From contig RQSC01000030.1 in NCBI GenBank assembly GCA_013416795.1, positions 252,038 to 263,220 of the forward strand: a stretch of 11,183 nucleotides of DNA. Direction: 5' to 3'. Positions 1 through 8,421 of the stretch are shown here, piece after piece. The notes beneath the pieces were generated by a model that was not told the origin of the DNA, searched no databases, and saw only the letters and a list, made by a program, of their open reading frames with translations. How positions within the stretch are numbered: position 1 is the first letter of the stretch; each line of letters starts with the position of its first letter. Origin of the DNA: Prasinococcaceae sp. CCMP 1430. Lineage: Eukaryota; Prasinodermophyta; Palmophyllophyceae; Prasinococcales; Prasinococcaceae. The position numbers and the translations under genes are program-made.

Positions 1-61
1 TCGCGCAGGAGGCGGGCGCCGCCGCCGGCGGGGCGCGCGGGGTGTGTGCGCACGTGGAGGG
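1..61 (+). other. Upstream flank of MCCA, possibly coding
   Basis: This very GC-rich stretch lies before the first ATG of the MCCase gene. Read in the same frame it has no stop and gives an Arg/Gly/Ala-rich string. It could be 5' UTR or part of a mitochondrial targeting peptide whose start codon is outside the window. The GTG at 44 is in frame but is not a credible nuclear start. Confidence 0.4.
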
Positions 62-2185
62 ATGGGAGGCAGCGGGCGCGACGTGGGCCTAGCGGCGCTA
101 CGACGGCTGTTCATCGCCAACCGCGGCGAGATCTCGCGACGCGTCGCGCGCACTGCCGAGCGCCTGGGGGTGCAGGCTGTTGGCGCGTGGTCGGCGGCCG
201 ACGCCCGCGCGCCGCACGCACTCGACCGTGCCCGCGGCACCAACCTTGGTGGCCTCGCCGCCGCCGAGTCGTACCTGCGTGCAGACGACGTCGTGGCTGC
301 CGCCGTGCGGCATGGCTGCGGCGCCGTACACCCGGGCTATGGCTTCCTCTCGGAGAACGAGGGGTTCGCCGACGCGGCCGAGGCAGCTGGCATCGCGTGG
401 GTTGGCCCGCCCGCGGCGGCGATTCGCGCCATGGGCTGCAAGCAGACGTCCAAGCGCATCATGGTGGACGCCGACGTGCCAGTGGTGCCAGGCTACCACG
501 GCGACGACCAGAGTGCGGAACGGCTGCGCGCAGAGGCAGAGAAAGTTGGCTACCCGGTCATGCTGAAGGCCACTCGAGGCGGCGGCGGCAAGGGCATGCG
601 CGTGGTTGCCACGGCGGACGACTTCGACGGCGCGCTCGAGAGCGCCCAACGCGAGGCGATCAACTCGTTCGGCGACGGCTCGATGATCCTCGAGCGCCTC
701 GTGCACTCGCCAAGGCACGTGGAGTTGCAGGTGTTCGCCGATTCGCACGGTAACGCGGTCTATCTCCACGAACGCGACTGCTCGGCGCAACGCCGCCACC
801 AGAAGGTGTTGGAGGAAGCGCCCGCGCCCGCGTACCTGCCGCAGTCCGTGCGCATCGCAATGGGCCAGGCAGCGGTTGACGCCGCCAAGGCTATCGCCTA
901 CCGCAACGCGGGCACCGTGGAGTTCCTCGTCGACGGTAACACCGGTGAGTTCTTCTTCATGGAGATGAACACGCGCCTGCAGGTGGAGCACCCGATCACC
1001 GAGGCCATCACCGGCCAGGACCTCGTTGAGTGGCAGCTGCGGGTGGCGATGGGCGAGGAACTGCCACTCACGCAGGAGCAGATCCCGCTCGACGGCCACG
1101 CCTTCGAGGCGCGCATCTACGCCGAAAAGAGCACGCCGCAAGGCTTCACGCCCAGCGCCGGTACGCTCCTGCGCTGGAGACAGCCTTCGAGCGCACCTGG
1201 CGCGAGCCTCGTCCGCGTGGACAGCGCTGTCCAGGAGGGCGGCGAGGTGTCGCCGCACTACGACCCAATGCTCGCCAAGCTCATCGTCAAAGCCGCCACA
1301 CGCGAGACGGCACTCGAGGCTATGCGCCACGCGCTCCGAGACTTCCAGGTGGCCGGCGTGCACACCAACATCCGCATGTTGCGTCAGCTCTGCGAGCAGC
1401 CGGAGGTGATCGACGGCGTCCTGACCACCGACTTCCTCGACAATGAGCTCGAACGCGTGCTCGAAACCGACATCGCTGGCGAGGACGCGCGCCAGGCTGC
1501 CGCAATTGCTGCTGCCGCGAGCGCTGCGCTGGCCAAGCAGCACGACCCTGCCGCCGCCAGCCACGACGGTGGCCTCAACGGCGCGTGGGCCGCCACCGAT
1601 TCTTTCGCCGCGCACGACGCGTCCATCGTTGGCGGCGGGAGCGTGCGTCTTGTGCCTGCAGACGGCGCGCCCGAGGACACGCACGAGCATGCGACTACCA
1701 CCGCCGCGGACAGCGTCGCGGTGGGCGAGTGGAGCGTCGATATTGTGTCGCTCACCAGTGGTGCTAACGGCTCGTTAAATGCATCGGTGCGCGCCCAGGC
1801 GCCGAGCGGTGACACGCTGGCGTTCGACACGCTCGTGGGCACGCCTGATGCGGCCGGCGACCGCTTGCGCGTGTGGGCGTGGGGAGAGGAGCACGCCGAG
1901 TTTGTATCGCTGCCTCCTGCGGGCGTTGAGGCAGCGAGCGACGGCGTGGGCGGCGTTGAGGGCACTGGCCGCATAGGTGCGCACATGCCCGGGAAGATCG
2001 TGGGCGTACACACCAAGGTGGGCGAGGCCGTCGCCGCTGGTGACGTGTTGCTCGAGCTCGAGGCGATGAAGATGGTCCATCGCGTATGCGCCGACGTGGA
2101 CGGTCTCATCATTGCTCTGGCCGAGCAGGATGCGCTCGTCAAGGACGGCGAGCTCATCGCGCACATCCAGGCGGGTGAGAAGTGA
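62..2185 (+). CDS. MCCA: 3-methylcrotonyl-CoA carboxylase alpha (biotinylated) subunit
   Basis: This is the biotin-containing subunit of methylcrotonyl-CoA carboxylase, a mitochondrial enzyme of leucine breakdown that carboxylates biotin using ATP and bicarbonate and works with a separate beta carboxyltransferase subunit. From the ATG at 62 the protein has 707 residues, close to the usual 700-730. The biotin carboxylase domain begins near residue 18 (IANRGEI). It carries the ATP-grasp glycine loop GGGGKGM at 173-179 and the active-site run EMNTRLQVEH at 301-310, with E301, N303 and R305. An Ala-rich linker (about 470-500) leads to the middle domain and then a biotinyl domain with EAMKM, where K670 is the biotinylation lysine. 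GYHGDDQS, QRRHQK, EEAPAP and LVEWQLR match the MCC type better than propionyl-CoA carboxylase alpha. No upstream in-frame stop exists within the window, and the frame is Arg/Gly-rich to base 2. A mitochondrial presequence starting outside the window is therefore possible. The family call is firm; the start is not. Confidence 0.93.
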   Translation: MGGSGRDVGLAALRRLFIANRGEISRRVARTAERLGVQAVGAWSAADARAPHALDRARGTNLGGLAAAESYLRADDVVAAAVRHGCGAVHPGYGFLSENEGFADAAEAAGIAWVGPPAAAIRAMGCKQTSKRIMVDADVPVVPGYHGDDQSAERLRAEAEKVGYPVMLKATRGGGGKGMRVVATADDFDGALESAQREAINSFGDGSMILERLVHSPRHVELQVFADSHGNAVYLHERDCSAQRRHQKVLEEAPAPAYLPQSVRIAMGQAAVDAAKAIAYRNAGTVEFLVDGNTGEFFFMEMNTRLQVEHPITEAITGQDLVEWQLRVAMGEELPLTQEQIPLDGHAFEARIYAEKSTPQGFTPSAGTLLRWRQPSSAPGASLVRVDSAVQEGGEVSPHYDPMLAKLIVKAATRETALEAMRHALRDFQVAGVHTNIRMLRQLCEQPEVIDGVLTTDFLDNELERVLETDIAGEDARQAAAIAAAASAALAKQHDPAAASHDGGLNGAWAATDSFAAHDASIVGGGSVRLVPADGAPEDTHEHATTTAADSVAVGEWSVDIVSLTSGANGSLNASVRAQAPSGDTLAFDTLVGTPDAAGDRLRVWAWGEEHAEFVSLPPAGVEAASDGVGGVEGTGRIGAHMPGKIVGVHTKVGEAVAAGDVLLELEAMKMVHRVCADVDGLIIALAEQDALVKDGELIAHIQAGEK

Positions 2186-2340
2186 ACGCTCGCCAGCCCT
2201 ACACCCAACGCTGCGCGGGAGCACTTGCATCGTTGCTGCCGCAAGAGTGAGTTGCGCCCGTAATTGTACAGTAGTTTACTCAGGCGTTCATCACTCTGCA
2301 CTGCACCTCGCCCGTCGTCCTGGCGATCGAGCGCCGCGCA
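2186..2340. other. Convergent 3' intergenic region (MCCA / EML-like)
   Basis: These 155 bp separate the stop codons of two converging genes and must hold both 3' UTRs and polyadenylation sites, so the transcripts may overlap. The centre (about 2258-2290) is AT-richer than its surroundings and contains a GTAATTGTACAG stretch. I see no AATAAA on either strand, no TGTAA pentamer and no convincing hairpin. No small gene is apparent. Confidence 0.5.
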
Positions 2341-5300
2341 TCATACATGCTTGGGCACGACGGAGCCCGCCGCGGGCAGCGAGGCTTGATCGCGCGGGAG
2401 CTGCTGCAAGAGCGGCGCCTTTTCGACGTCCCAGAGCATGACCGCCCGATCGGACAAACCCACCGAAGCTACACGCGTGCCGTCGGCATTGAAGCGCACG
2501 CCAGCCACCCTCCCGCAGTGCGCGACGTAAGAATCGGCGGGCGAATCCAGCGCAACGCACGGGAAAGTAGACACGCGAAGGCCGCCGTGCTGCTCGGCGA
2601 GCACCACCGAGTCGCGGCTAGGCGACGCATGTAGAGAGCACACCCAGTCGGATGGCGCGGCGCCGTCGGCGGGCCATACGCCCATCACCTCGAATCCCAG
2701 CGGACGCGTATGCGCCGCCCAGCTCGCGCGAGACAAAACGGCAGAAGAGGCCACCTGCTCGCCCGTGCGCGAGTCGAAGAAAAGCGCTTCCGACCCCTTG
2801 CAGCATGTTGCAAGCAAGGCGCCATCCTCGGACCAGTCAACGGCGACCACGGCCGCGCCGTGGCCAGAGCACGCGGCAGCGCGCCGCAGGCGCACGGCAG
2901 GCGCTACGCTGCTTGCAGCAGCGCCGTGGGCCGTCGCGAGCGTCTGATCTTTCTCTGACGTGTCGAGCACGATAACCTTGGATCCAACCACCGCCGCGAG
3001 CCGTCCGCCGTCGGGGCTATACTCGAGCACTGCCACGCTCGTCGCGGACGCGGACGGCGCAGGCCGAGTAGTCCTCGCACTGCTCGCCTTGCGACCATCA
3101 CGCAAGGGATACGCGGACACGACCTCAGAGCTTCCCGGATCGAGCACGACCACACCGCCGCTCACGAGCCCAACGGCCAGCCTGTCGCCCGCTGGCGCCC
3201 AGGCGAGAGATTGCACGCCAGACGGCAGGCGACACGCGCGTAGCGCAACGCCACTGACGGCGTCAAACAGAAAAAGTTGCTCAGCTCCAGCGCCGCCGCC
3301 GCTGTGGGAGCCCACGGCGACGACATTGGGCTCGGTTGGGCACCAAGACACCGCACCGCCCGAGCTAGCCAAACCCGGAGACACTAACGTTGGATGGTAG
3401 TCCAGGCTGTCGGCCTCACCCGCGCCGTCGCCTATGGAATCGGGATCCGCAGCGAGGGTGACGTCGCATGCGGCGTAGACCTCCCCGCGCGCAGTGCCCA
3501 ACGCGATACATCCTGTCGCTGGCTGCACGGCCAGACCGAGCAACGCAGCTCCACCGGCCGCATCATGAATGGTGCGCACGTGCCGCAGCTTGCAGTGCGG
3601 CTCGGCAGTGACGTGCCACACGTGCACATCGCCATCGCCGCCGCAGCTCAGCACACGGACACCGCCCAGCGCCGAGGCGAGCGCCGCGACGCCGCCGCGG
3701 CGCCCGCAGTGCGCCGCCATGCTGTACGACACGCGTCCGCATTCCCACACGTAGAGCGCCCCCTCAGCACCGCCGGTGAGCAGTGCTCGGCCACCGGGCG
3801 CGTAGCATGCGCATCGCACATCCTGCATGGGCGCATCTCCGAAGCTCAGCGGCATGCTCGTGTACCCGCCAGACGTCGACCTCTGAGCACCGTCGTCGCC
3901 TATCGCGCTGTCCCCACTGAGGTCCTTCGCCAGTGCCATTCTCGACTTTGTAGGAGCAGGACGCGCCGGCGACCAACACCGCATGTGTCTTGGACCGAAT
4001 GTCACGAATTCGCCAGCGTCGCCACCATTGCCCGCGAAGGAGAACGCGTCGTGAACGGCGGGATTCCATAGTATCCCTCGCACTGCCGGTGGCGTGCCGG
4101 TCGCACACCGAGCCTCGAAGAGCTTGGTGCCGCCCGAAGCCCAAGCCCACACGCATAGCGTTGCGTGCGAGTCGCAGCCAACGGTCGCAAGGCGCTTGCC
4201 ACTCGGCGAAAACGCGATGGCTACTACGCCGCGCGTGCGCATCGGATGCTCAAGGCGCGCGCGCACTCGTGGCTGCGTCGAGCGGCCGTCGCCCGGGTGC
4301 GGTGCTTCCCACACAAGCACAAGTGCACCAGTCGATCCCCCACTTGAGCTGCCTTGTCCTGTCGCGAACACGTTGAGCGCGGGCGCGTACGCCATGGCTG
4401 TGATTTCGGCCGAATGGCCCGTAAAGTGCCTCTGCGCCCCAGTCGCTGTGTCTGCCACCACTCCTACGCCCGCCGTGAAGTAGCCCACCTCCCCACGCAC
4501 CAAAGTATACGCCATGCCAGACTGCAGAGCCATTCCCGCACCCTCTGCGCCGCAACCAAACCCGAGCGCACGCGACAGCTTCAACTTCACCGACGGGGGT
4601 TGCGACGAGGACGCCGCCATCGCAGCGGTGAACCCGCGTGGCGCTCGCACCGCAGTGCGGCATTGCGGGTACATGACGCGCGCGTGCTCCGCCGCCTCGG
4701 CGCCAGGGCCGCCCGGAGGCAGCGGGCCGTAAATGACCTCTTGCCGTGCAGAGTCGGTGGCGCCCTCACCCGCGAGCCTTTTGGCAAAGGCGAGCACGGT
4801 AATTGGCCCTCGGTCGCTCCCAGTCATGGCGCGCATGAGCGCGCGGGCCTCCGCAGTCGAGACGCGCACACCAAGCGCGCCACACGCATCGCGCAGTTGC
4901 AGGGTGGTCAGAGTTGGCGTGGGCAGCTCGCCTGTGGGCGCGACCATTCCCGCCGCCGCGGCGGCCGCCACTGCCCCCTCGGTATCCGCGGGGATCCACG
5001 TGCCATCCGACGCCACGACGTCGCTGATGCGGGGCGTCGCTCCCAGCTCCACCTGCGAGCGCTTCTTGGCCACGAGCGGCGCGCCCCGACGCCGCTCGAC
5101 GCGCCCGCCAAGCATATTAGCGAGCTCATGCGCGGCCTCCTCGTCGCGCAACACCTTAGCAGGGCGCTTAGCATCGCCCACTAGCACTGCGAAAGCGTCC
5201 TCCCGCGGGCGTGCCCCGGGTCGCCACTCGCGCAGCTCGGGGTTGTCAAACACAGAGCACGCCGCGGACACGATGGCGAGGCGCCGGCGCTGCGCCATCG

Positions 5301-6066
5301 AAGCGGAAGGGCCCTTCCGCAGCGATGGATTCCGCGAGCGAGCCACGGCGCCCTCGCCGAGGCCTTTCGCACGCGCGCAGGCTGCCTCCCAGAGCATGGA
5401 ATCGAGCTGATCGACCGCACGTGGAACATCTGGGCGCTGGGACGCCCTCGCGGTTGCGCCCGCGGCGCTCTCTGGTCGGGCGCCGCCCCTCCCTACGGTC
5501 GGCGCAGCTGTCTTCGGCCGCCGCCTCCGCGAAGGTCCAGCCCCATGTGCGTCGCGCTCGAGCCGCTCATGCGCCTCGATGGTGGCATCGAGGGGAAGCG
5601 TACCCGCTCCGCGCCATGGCCGCCCTACCGCGTTGGGTGCGGGAACGACGTGTCCTGACCTTGTGCGCGCGAATCGCGGCACCGGCGGCACAGCTGTGTC
5701 CGCCGCAACCGTCCTCGTGGGGCTCCCGCCATCAGCGTCCCCGAGCGCGAGGCTGCCCGGTGAAGGATGCTCGTCAGGCCCACCAGTGGCCAGGCCCATG
5801 GCGCTCTCGGCGTCCGGCACGTCCGGCTCTGGTGCGTTCGCGGAGAGCAGCCTTTCGGCATTTCTCGATCCCTCTGCCGCTGTGCGCAACGCGCGAGCGC
5901 TCGCCCACCCCTGCGCTCCCGTGCGCAGCTTGCGGCCCAGCTTGCCCTCCGTGTTGGCGCGGCCCGCCTCCTCGAGCACCGACCCGGCGCGGTACACGCC
6001 GATGGACGAGCGCAGCGCCCCGGGTCGCGTGCGCGGCTCGACGCGCTTCTCGCCGAACACCGTCAT
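2341..6066 (-). CDS. EML-like HELP and WD40-repeat protein
   Basis: This is a 1241-residue member of the echinoderm microtubule-associated protein-like (EML) family, tandem beta-propeller proteins that bind tubulin and are found in cytoskeleton and cilia. Residues 1 to about 380 are low-complexity, rich in Ala, Arg, Gly and Pro. Residues 385-432 resemble the second half of an EF-hand pair, but the loop (GSDRGPIT) has lost most calcium ligands. A divergent HELP motif lies at about 493-545, ending in QRHFTGH. WD40 repeats run from about 546 to 1220, with FSPSGKRLATVG, YAPGGRALLTGG, YSPDGGRLAAVV and a last repeat ending VMLWD. The hallmark LGFEVMGVWP (GVWP at 1129-1132) matches the closing part of the second EML propeller. 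The start is well supported: an in-frame TAG lies at 6097-6099, 30 bp upstream of the first ATG. I see no N-terminal coiled coil of the kind in animal EML1-4. A structural or axonemal role is inference. Confidence 0.88.
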   Translation of the reverse strand: MTVFGEKRVEPRTRPGALRSSIGVYRAGSVLEEAGRANTEGKLGRKLRTGAQGWASARALRTAAEGSRNAERLLSANAPEPDVPDAESAMGLATGGPDEHPSPGSLALGDADGGSPTRTVAADTAVPPVPRFARTRSGHVVPAPNAVGRPWRGAGTLPLDATIEAHERLERDAHGAGPSRRRRPKTAAPTVGRGGARPESAAGATARASQRPDVPRAVDQLDSMLWEAACARAKGLGEGAVARSRNPSLRKGPSASMAQRRRLAIVSAACSVFDNPELREWRPGARPREDAFAVLVGDAKRPAKVLRDEEAAHELANMLGGRVERRRGAPLVAKKRSQVELGATPRISDVVASDGTWIPADTEGAVAAAAAAGMVAPTGELPTPTLTTLQLRDACGALGVRVSTAEARALMRAMTGSDRGPITVLAFAKRLAGEGATDSARQEVIYGPLPPGGPGAEAAEHARVMYPQCRTAVRAPRGFTAAMAASSSQPPSVKLKLSRALGFGCGAEGAGMALQSGMAYTLVRGEVGYFTAGVGVVADTATGAQRHFTGHSAEITAMAYAPALNVFATGQGSSSGGSTGALVLVWEAPHPGDGRSTQPRVRARLEHPMRTRGVVAIAFSPSGKRLATVGCDSHATLCVWAWASGGTKLFEARCATGTPPAVRGILWNPAVHDAFSFAGNGGDAGEFVTFGPRHMRCWSPARPAPTKSRMALAKDLSGDSAIGDDGAQRSTSGGYTSMPLSFGDAPMQDVRCACYAPGGRALLTGGAEGALYVWECGRVSYSMAAHCGRRGGVAALASALGGVRVLSCGGDGDVHVWHVTAEPHCKLRHVRTIHDAAGGAALLGLAVQPATGCIALGTARGEVYAACDVTLAADPDSIGDGAGEADSLDYHPTLVSPGLASSGGAVSWCPTEPNVVAVGSHSGGGAGAEQLFLFDAVSGVALRACRLPSGVQSLAWAPAGDRLAVGLVSGGVVVLDPGSSEVVSAYPLRDGRKASSARTTRPAPSASATSVAVLEYSPDGGRLAAVVGSKVIVLDTSEKDQTLATAHGAAASSVAPAVRLRRAAACSGHGAAVVAVDWSEDGALLATCCKGSEALFFDSRTGEQVASSAVLSRASWAAHTRPLGFEVMGVWPADGAAPSDWVCSLHASPSRDSVVLAEQHGGLRVSTFPCVALDSPADSYVAHCGRVAGVRFNADGTRVASVGLSDRAVMLWDVEKAPLLQQLPRDQASLPAAGSVVPKHV

Positions 6067-6320
6067 CGCGGCGCGCTGCGCCGCGCGGCGCGCACGCTAT
6101 AGCGGTGCCGTGCGCCCGGCACGCCCGACTGCCCCCTCCCCCCACCTTCACCCCCCACGGGCGCGACGCGAGCCTCCGCAGCGCCCGTTTTTGAACGACG
6201 GCAACGCCGCGCTTTCGCGCGCGCCGCTCCGCGAAAGCGCCAGATGGCTCGCATTCGCCCCGATGCGGGGGCGCGTTTCGCGGTGGGGGCGCCCGAACGC
6301 GCGCGCGGGCGCGACTGTAG

Positions 6321-6460
6321 GTAGCTGTAGTACCACTGATGCGAAACCATATGGTTTGGGTTTGAAGTCTTGCGATATTTGGGGTTACTTTGATCGTACA
6401 GTCTGATATTGAATATGACGTACTTTGGTAGGGTTCGCTGAAGACGTTTTTAGATCGAAC
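6321..6460. other. AT-rich island in a GC-rich intergenic region
   Basis: By hand count this 140-bp block is about 41% GC, with abrupt edges against very GC-rich flanks. It contains a perfect 14-bp palindrome (6344-6357) and two TACTTTG copies about 35 bp apart. On the minus strand a possible intron runs from GTACGT (donor, 6422-6417) to CAG (acceptor, 6336-6334), about 89 nt, within the leader of the EML-like gene. A plus-strand alternative uses GTAGGT near 6317. It could be a core promoter, a 5'-UTR intron, a small RNA gene or an AT-rich insertion. I could not fit a tRNA or a known spliceosomal RNA to either strand. Confidence 0.45.
6344..6357. repeat. Perfect 14-bp palindrome AAACCATATGGTTT
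   Basis: A fully self-complementary 14-mer with a CATATG core sits inside the AT-rich island, about 280 bp upstream of the EML-like start codon. Such a symmetric site fits a dimeric transcription factor, for example an E-box-like core, but no factor can be named. A chance palindrome cannot be excluded. Confidence 0.4.
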
Positions 6461-6613
6461 AGAGGTGGGAGCGGGCCGTTCCCCGAGCGCGTGCCCGCTC
6501 GCGCGCACCGAGCGCGCCACTTGCGGCGGCGGCGGCCACCGCCGCGCACGCGCACGCGTTCGAGCCCGGCCCGGCAGAGCGCGCGCGGGGGGCGGCCGGT
6601 CGTCACTTGCCCA

Positions 6614-6618
6614 TTACA
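6614..6618 (-). terminator. Possible TGTAA polyadenylation signal
   Basis: On the minus strand the pentamer TGTAA begins 7 nt past the TAA stop of the membrane-protein gene, in a locally AT-rich run. TGTAA is the usual poly(A) signal in Chlamydomonas-type green algae. I did not find it after the other stop codons in this window, so the call is weak. Confidence 0.25.
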
Positions 6619-6624
6619 TTAAAT

Positions 6625-8421
6625 TTATCTGTCCTCGGCCACTGCTGCGGGCTCGTAATTTGTCCCCCCGTTGCTCGTGTCAGGACGCGGTGGCGAGGCC
6701 GGTACGTACTCCTTCGACCCCCGCGGCAGCGCCGCGCGGTCTGGCGGGCGCTTCGCGCTTTCCTCTTTCACAACCTTGAGCTCGGCCAGCGCTCGGCCCG
6801 AACCCCGCACGGAAGCCTCCTCAGCGCGCTCCAGGGAAAGGCGATGGCGGCGGCGCGAGCGTGCAGCAACGGCATGTAGCATCATCGCCGCAACGAACAG
6901 CCCCGAGCCCACGTCGATGTATGTGAAGCCCTCATTTCGTCTTTTGGATTTTTCGTTGTCATGCATGGATTTCTCGTAGGCATGTCTCTGCTCGCTCCAG
7001 CAGGTGAATGCACCCCCCGCGCCAGTATCGCCCCTGTCTGCGCCGCCACTGCCACTGTCCACGAGCACTCCGCATGGCAACAGCTCATACGCATCCAACG
7101 CCCATGCCGTGAGGAACCTGCTGGCGACATGCTCGCAGTCCTGCCACCCAGCCGCCTCGGGCGTCGCGATGGGAACATCCGCCGGGCGCGCGCGTGAAAA
7201 GGGGCTGTATGCGACATCACCCACGTCCTGCGTCGCCGCTGTCACCACAGTGTCACCGATGACGTCCTCGCTCACGTTTTGCAAAGGGCTTAGCTCGAGC
7301 GCAGCGCAAGGGCGGACGGATTCAGAGACGGACGCATCGAGCTCATCACCGTCGCCGCCGCCTACGCTGCCACTTTCGCCGTTTGCAGCGTCACTGCCGT
7401 GTCGCCACAGAACATAATTTGCGCCATTGGGACCATCCATGGCTGCAGTGGTGGCTACGCCTGCGTGCTCTGCTGCAGCGCGCACGTCTGACAACACCGT
7501 CGGAATGAGTTCCCGCCCCGAGTACTCAGTGCACGAGGCCACGAGCCCCGGCAAGGCCGCTCCATCGCCGGCGTTCGCGGCGTCCACGTGCGCGCGGTCT
7601 TGTGAGTGTGCGTACATGGGCACCACCTCACACACGCCCCACTCGACTGTCGGAAGCGATGCGCTTGACGTTCGGTGAGCCCCGTAGGCAACCAGCGACG
7701 CGCCCACCGCCGCCAGCATACAGCCAACGATCACCCAAGCGACGCTCGCGCAGCACGGTTTTTTGGCGCAGCTGAAGCGCCGCGTGGGCACGCCAGCGTT
7801 GAGCTGCGTCGAGCCGGTCTCCGAGTCGGTCTCCGAGCTGAGGCTCATACGCCGGGGCCGCGGGGGCCTCAGCATCGCAGGCTGAAAACCCGGCGTGCCG
7901 AAGGTGTGCGTCTGCGTGGGCGGTCCGCTTGACATGGGGAGTCGCGAGCCACCCCTGCGGAGATACCTTGGCACGAAAAGTGCGTGGCCGTTGCCCTGCA
8001 AGCCAGGACTCCCCAGTTGGCCAGTGCTGCCTCGCCGCGAGTTGCCGCCTGGCACGAACATCTCGCTTGCCGCAAGGTTGCCATCGCTCATTGTTCGGCG
8101 CATGGTGCGGCGGGCGCTGTGGCCGGGGCTCTCGGTGAACAGTCTGCCATCGCGTACACTGCCGCCGACGAGTGTGTTGTCGATGCTCCTGGATGCTATC
8201 AGAGGGCTCGACGGCAGGCCGAGCGAGCCGCTGCGCCGCCGCTGCTGCGGCTCTGTGCTCCTTTCGGAGTCGTACGCAGACGGCCCGCTCGCGAGCGAAG
8301 CGAGAGACGCCGCGCTCCCGAGCGAAGTGAGGCGAGGGTGGGCCGCGCTCTCATGCGCCCCCCCCGCGAAGCTGGGCGTCGCCTCGGCCCCTCTCGCGGC
8401 GTGTTCCGTGTGAGGCAGCAT
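6625..8421 (-). CDS. Unrecognised two-pass membrane protein
   Basis: I do not recognise this 598-residue protein. Residues 1-222 are disordered and Ser/Arg/Gly-rich, with four RRxS basophilic kinase sites (S64, S132, S193, S217), an RxxS site at S112, and an acidic Ser cluster (SETDSETGS, about 196-204). One hydrophobic segment spans about 225-248 and a second 501-520. Between them is a loop of about 250 residues with six cysteines and an NVS glycosylation sequon, as expected of an extracytosolic, disulfide-bonded domain. Basic residues before segment 1 (RRFSCAKK) and after segment 2 (RSRRRHR) predict both termini in the cytosol. No signal peptide is visible. The start is firm, since an in-frame TAG lies at 8431-8433. 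The topology resembles BK-channel beta subunits, but I see no sequence evidence of homology. Stop-free length, a plausible topology and a bounded start support a real gene. Confidence 0.75.
   Translation of the reverse strand: MLPHTEHAARGAEATPSFAGGAHESAAHPRLTSLGSAASLASLASGPSAYDSERSTEPQQRRRSGSLGLPSSPLIASRSIDNTLVGGSVRDGRLFTESPGHSARRTMRRTMSDGNLAASEMFVPGGNSRRGSTGQLGSPGLQGNGHALFVPRYLRRGGSRLPMSSGPPTQTHTFGTPGFQPAMLRPPRPRRMSLSSETDSETGSTQLNAGVPTRRFSCAKKPCCASVAWVIVGCMLAAVGASLVAYGAHRTSSASLPTVEWGVCEVVPMYAHSQDRAHVDAANAGDGAALPGLVASCTEYSGRELIPTVLSDVRAAAEHAGVATTAAMDGPNGANYVLWRHGSDAANGESGSVGGGDGDELDASVSESVRPCAALELSPLQNVSEDVIGDTVVTAATQDVGDVAYSPFSRARPADVPIATPEAAGWQDCEHVASRFLTAWALDAYELLPCGVLVDSGSGGADRGDTGAGGAFTCWSEQRHAYEKSMHDNEKSKRRNEGFTYIDVGSGLFVAAMMLHAVAARSRRRHRLSLERAEEASVRGSGRALAELKVVKEESAKRPPDRAALPRGSKEYVPASPPRPDTSNGGTNYEPAAVAEDR

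Larger units (their letters stand above)
6067..6624. promoter_or_regulatory. Intergenic region: EML-like promoter and 3' end of membrane-protein gene
   Basis: These 558 bp hold the 5' region of the EML-like gene (minus strand) and the 3' end of the upstream gene on the same strand. Next to the EML-like start, 6067-6330 is extremely GC-rich. On the minus strand its G runs at 6132-6136, 6138-6143 and 6151-6156 would lie in the leader RNA. A GCTATAGC palindrome at 6096-6103 is TATA-like, but only 30 bp from the ATG, so it would imply a near-leaderless mRNA and is doubtful. Positions 6321-6460 form an AT-rich island, described separately. Positions 6461-6600 return to very high GC. I found no protein-coding gene or tRNA here. 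Confidence 0.5.

Noticed and set aside
98-1690. 530-codon open frame on the minus strand opposite MCCA
   Set aside because: It mirrors a strongly conserved enzyme gene. High third-position GC removes stop codons on the opposite strand, and the translation (His/Arg/Val-rich, no domain) resembles no protein.
62-2185. Propionyl-CoA or acetyl-CoA carboxylase subunit
   Set aside because: The sequence shares GYHGDDQS, QRRHQK, EEAPAP, DLVEWQLR and GHAFEARIYAE with methylcrotonyl-CoA carboxylase alpha, where propionyl-CoA carboxylase alpha differs.
1384-2301. 305-codon minus-strand open frame across the end of MCCA
   Set aside because: Ser/Thr/Ala-rich shadow of the biotinyl-domain coding region with no recognisable motif.
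6334-6410. C/D-box snoRNA in the AT-rich island
   Set aside because: A CTGATGC and a later CTGA have snoRNA-like spacing, but the C box departs from RTGATGA at both ends and the flanks form no terminal stem.
6321-6480. tRNA or spliceosomal RNA gene in the AT-rich island
   Set aside because: GGGTTCGCT on the plus strand and GTTCGATCT on the minus strand looked like T-arm pieces, but no matching A box, acceptor stem or known U-RNA signature could be found.
8288-8331. Repeated GAGCGAAGYGAG and GCTCGCGAGC in the membrane-protein gene
   Set aside because: These are explained by codons for the repeated Leu-Ala-Ser pattern near the N-terminus, not by a separate element.
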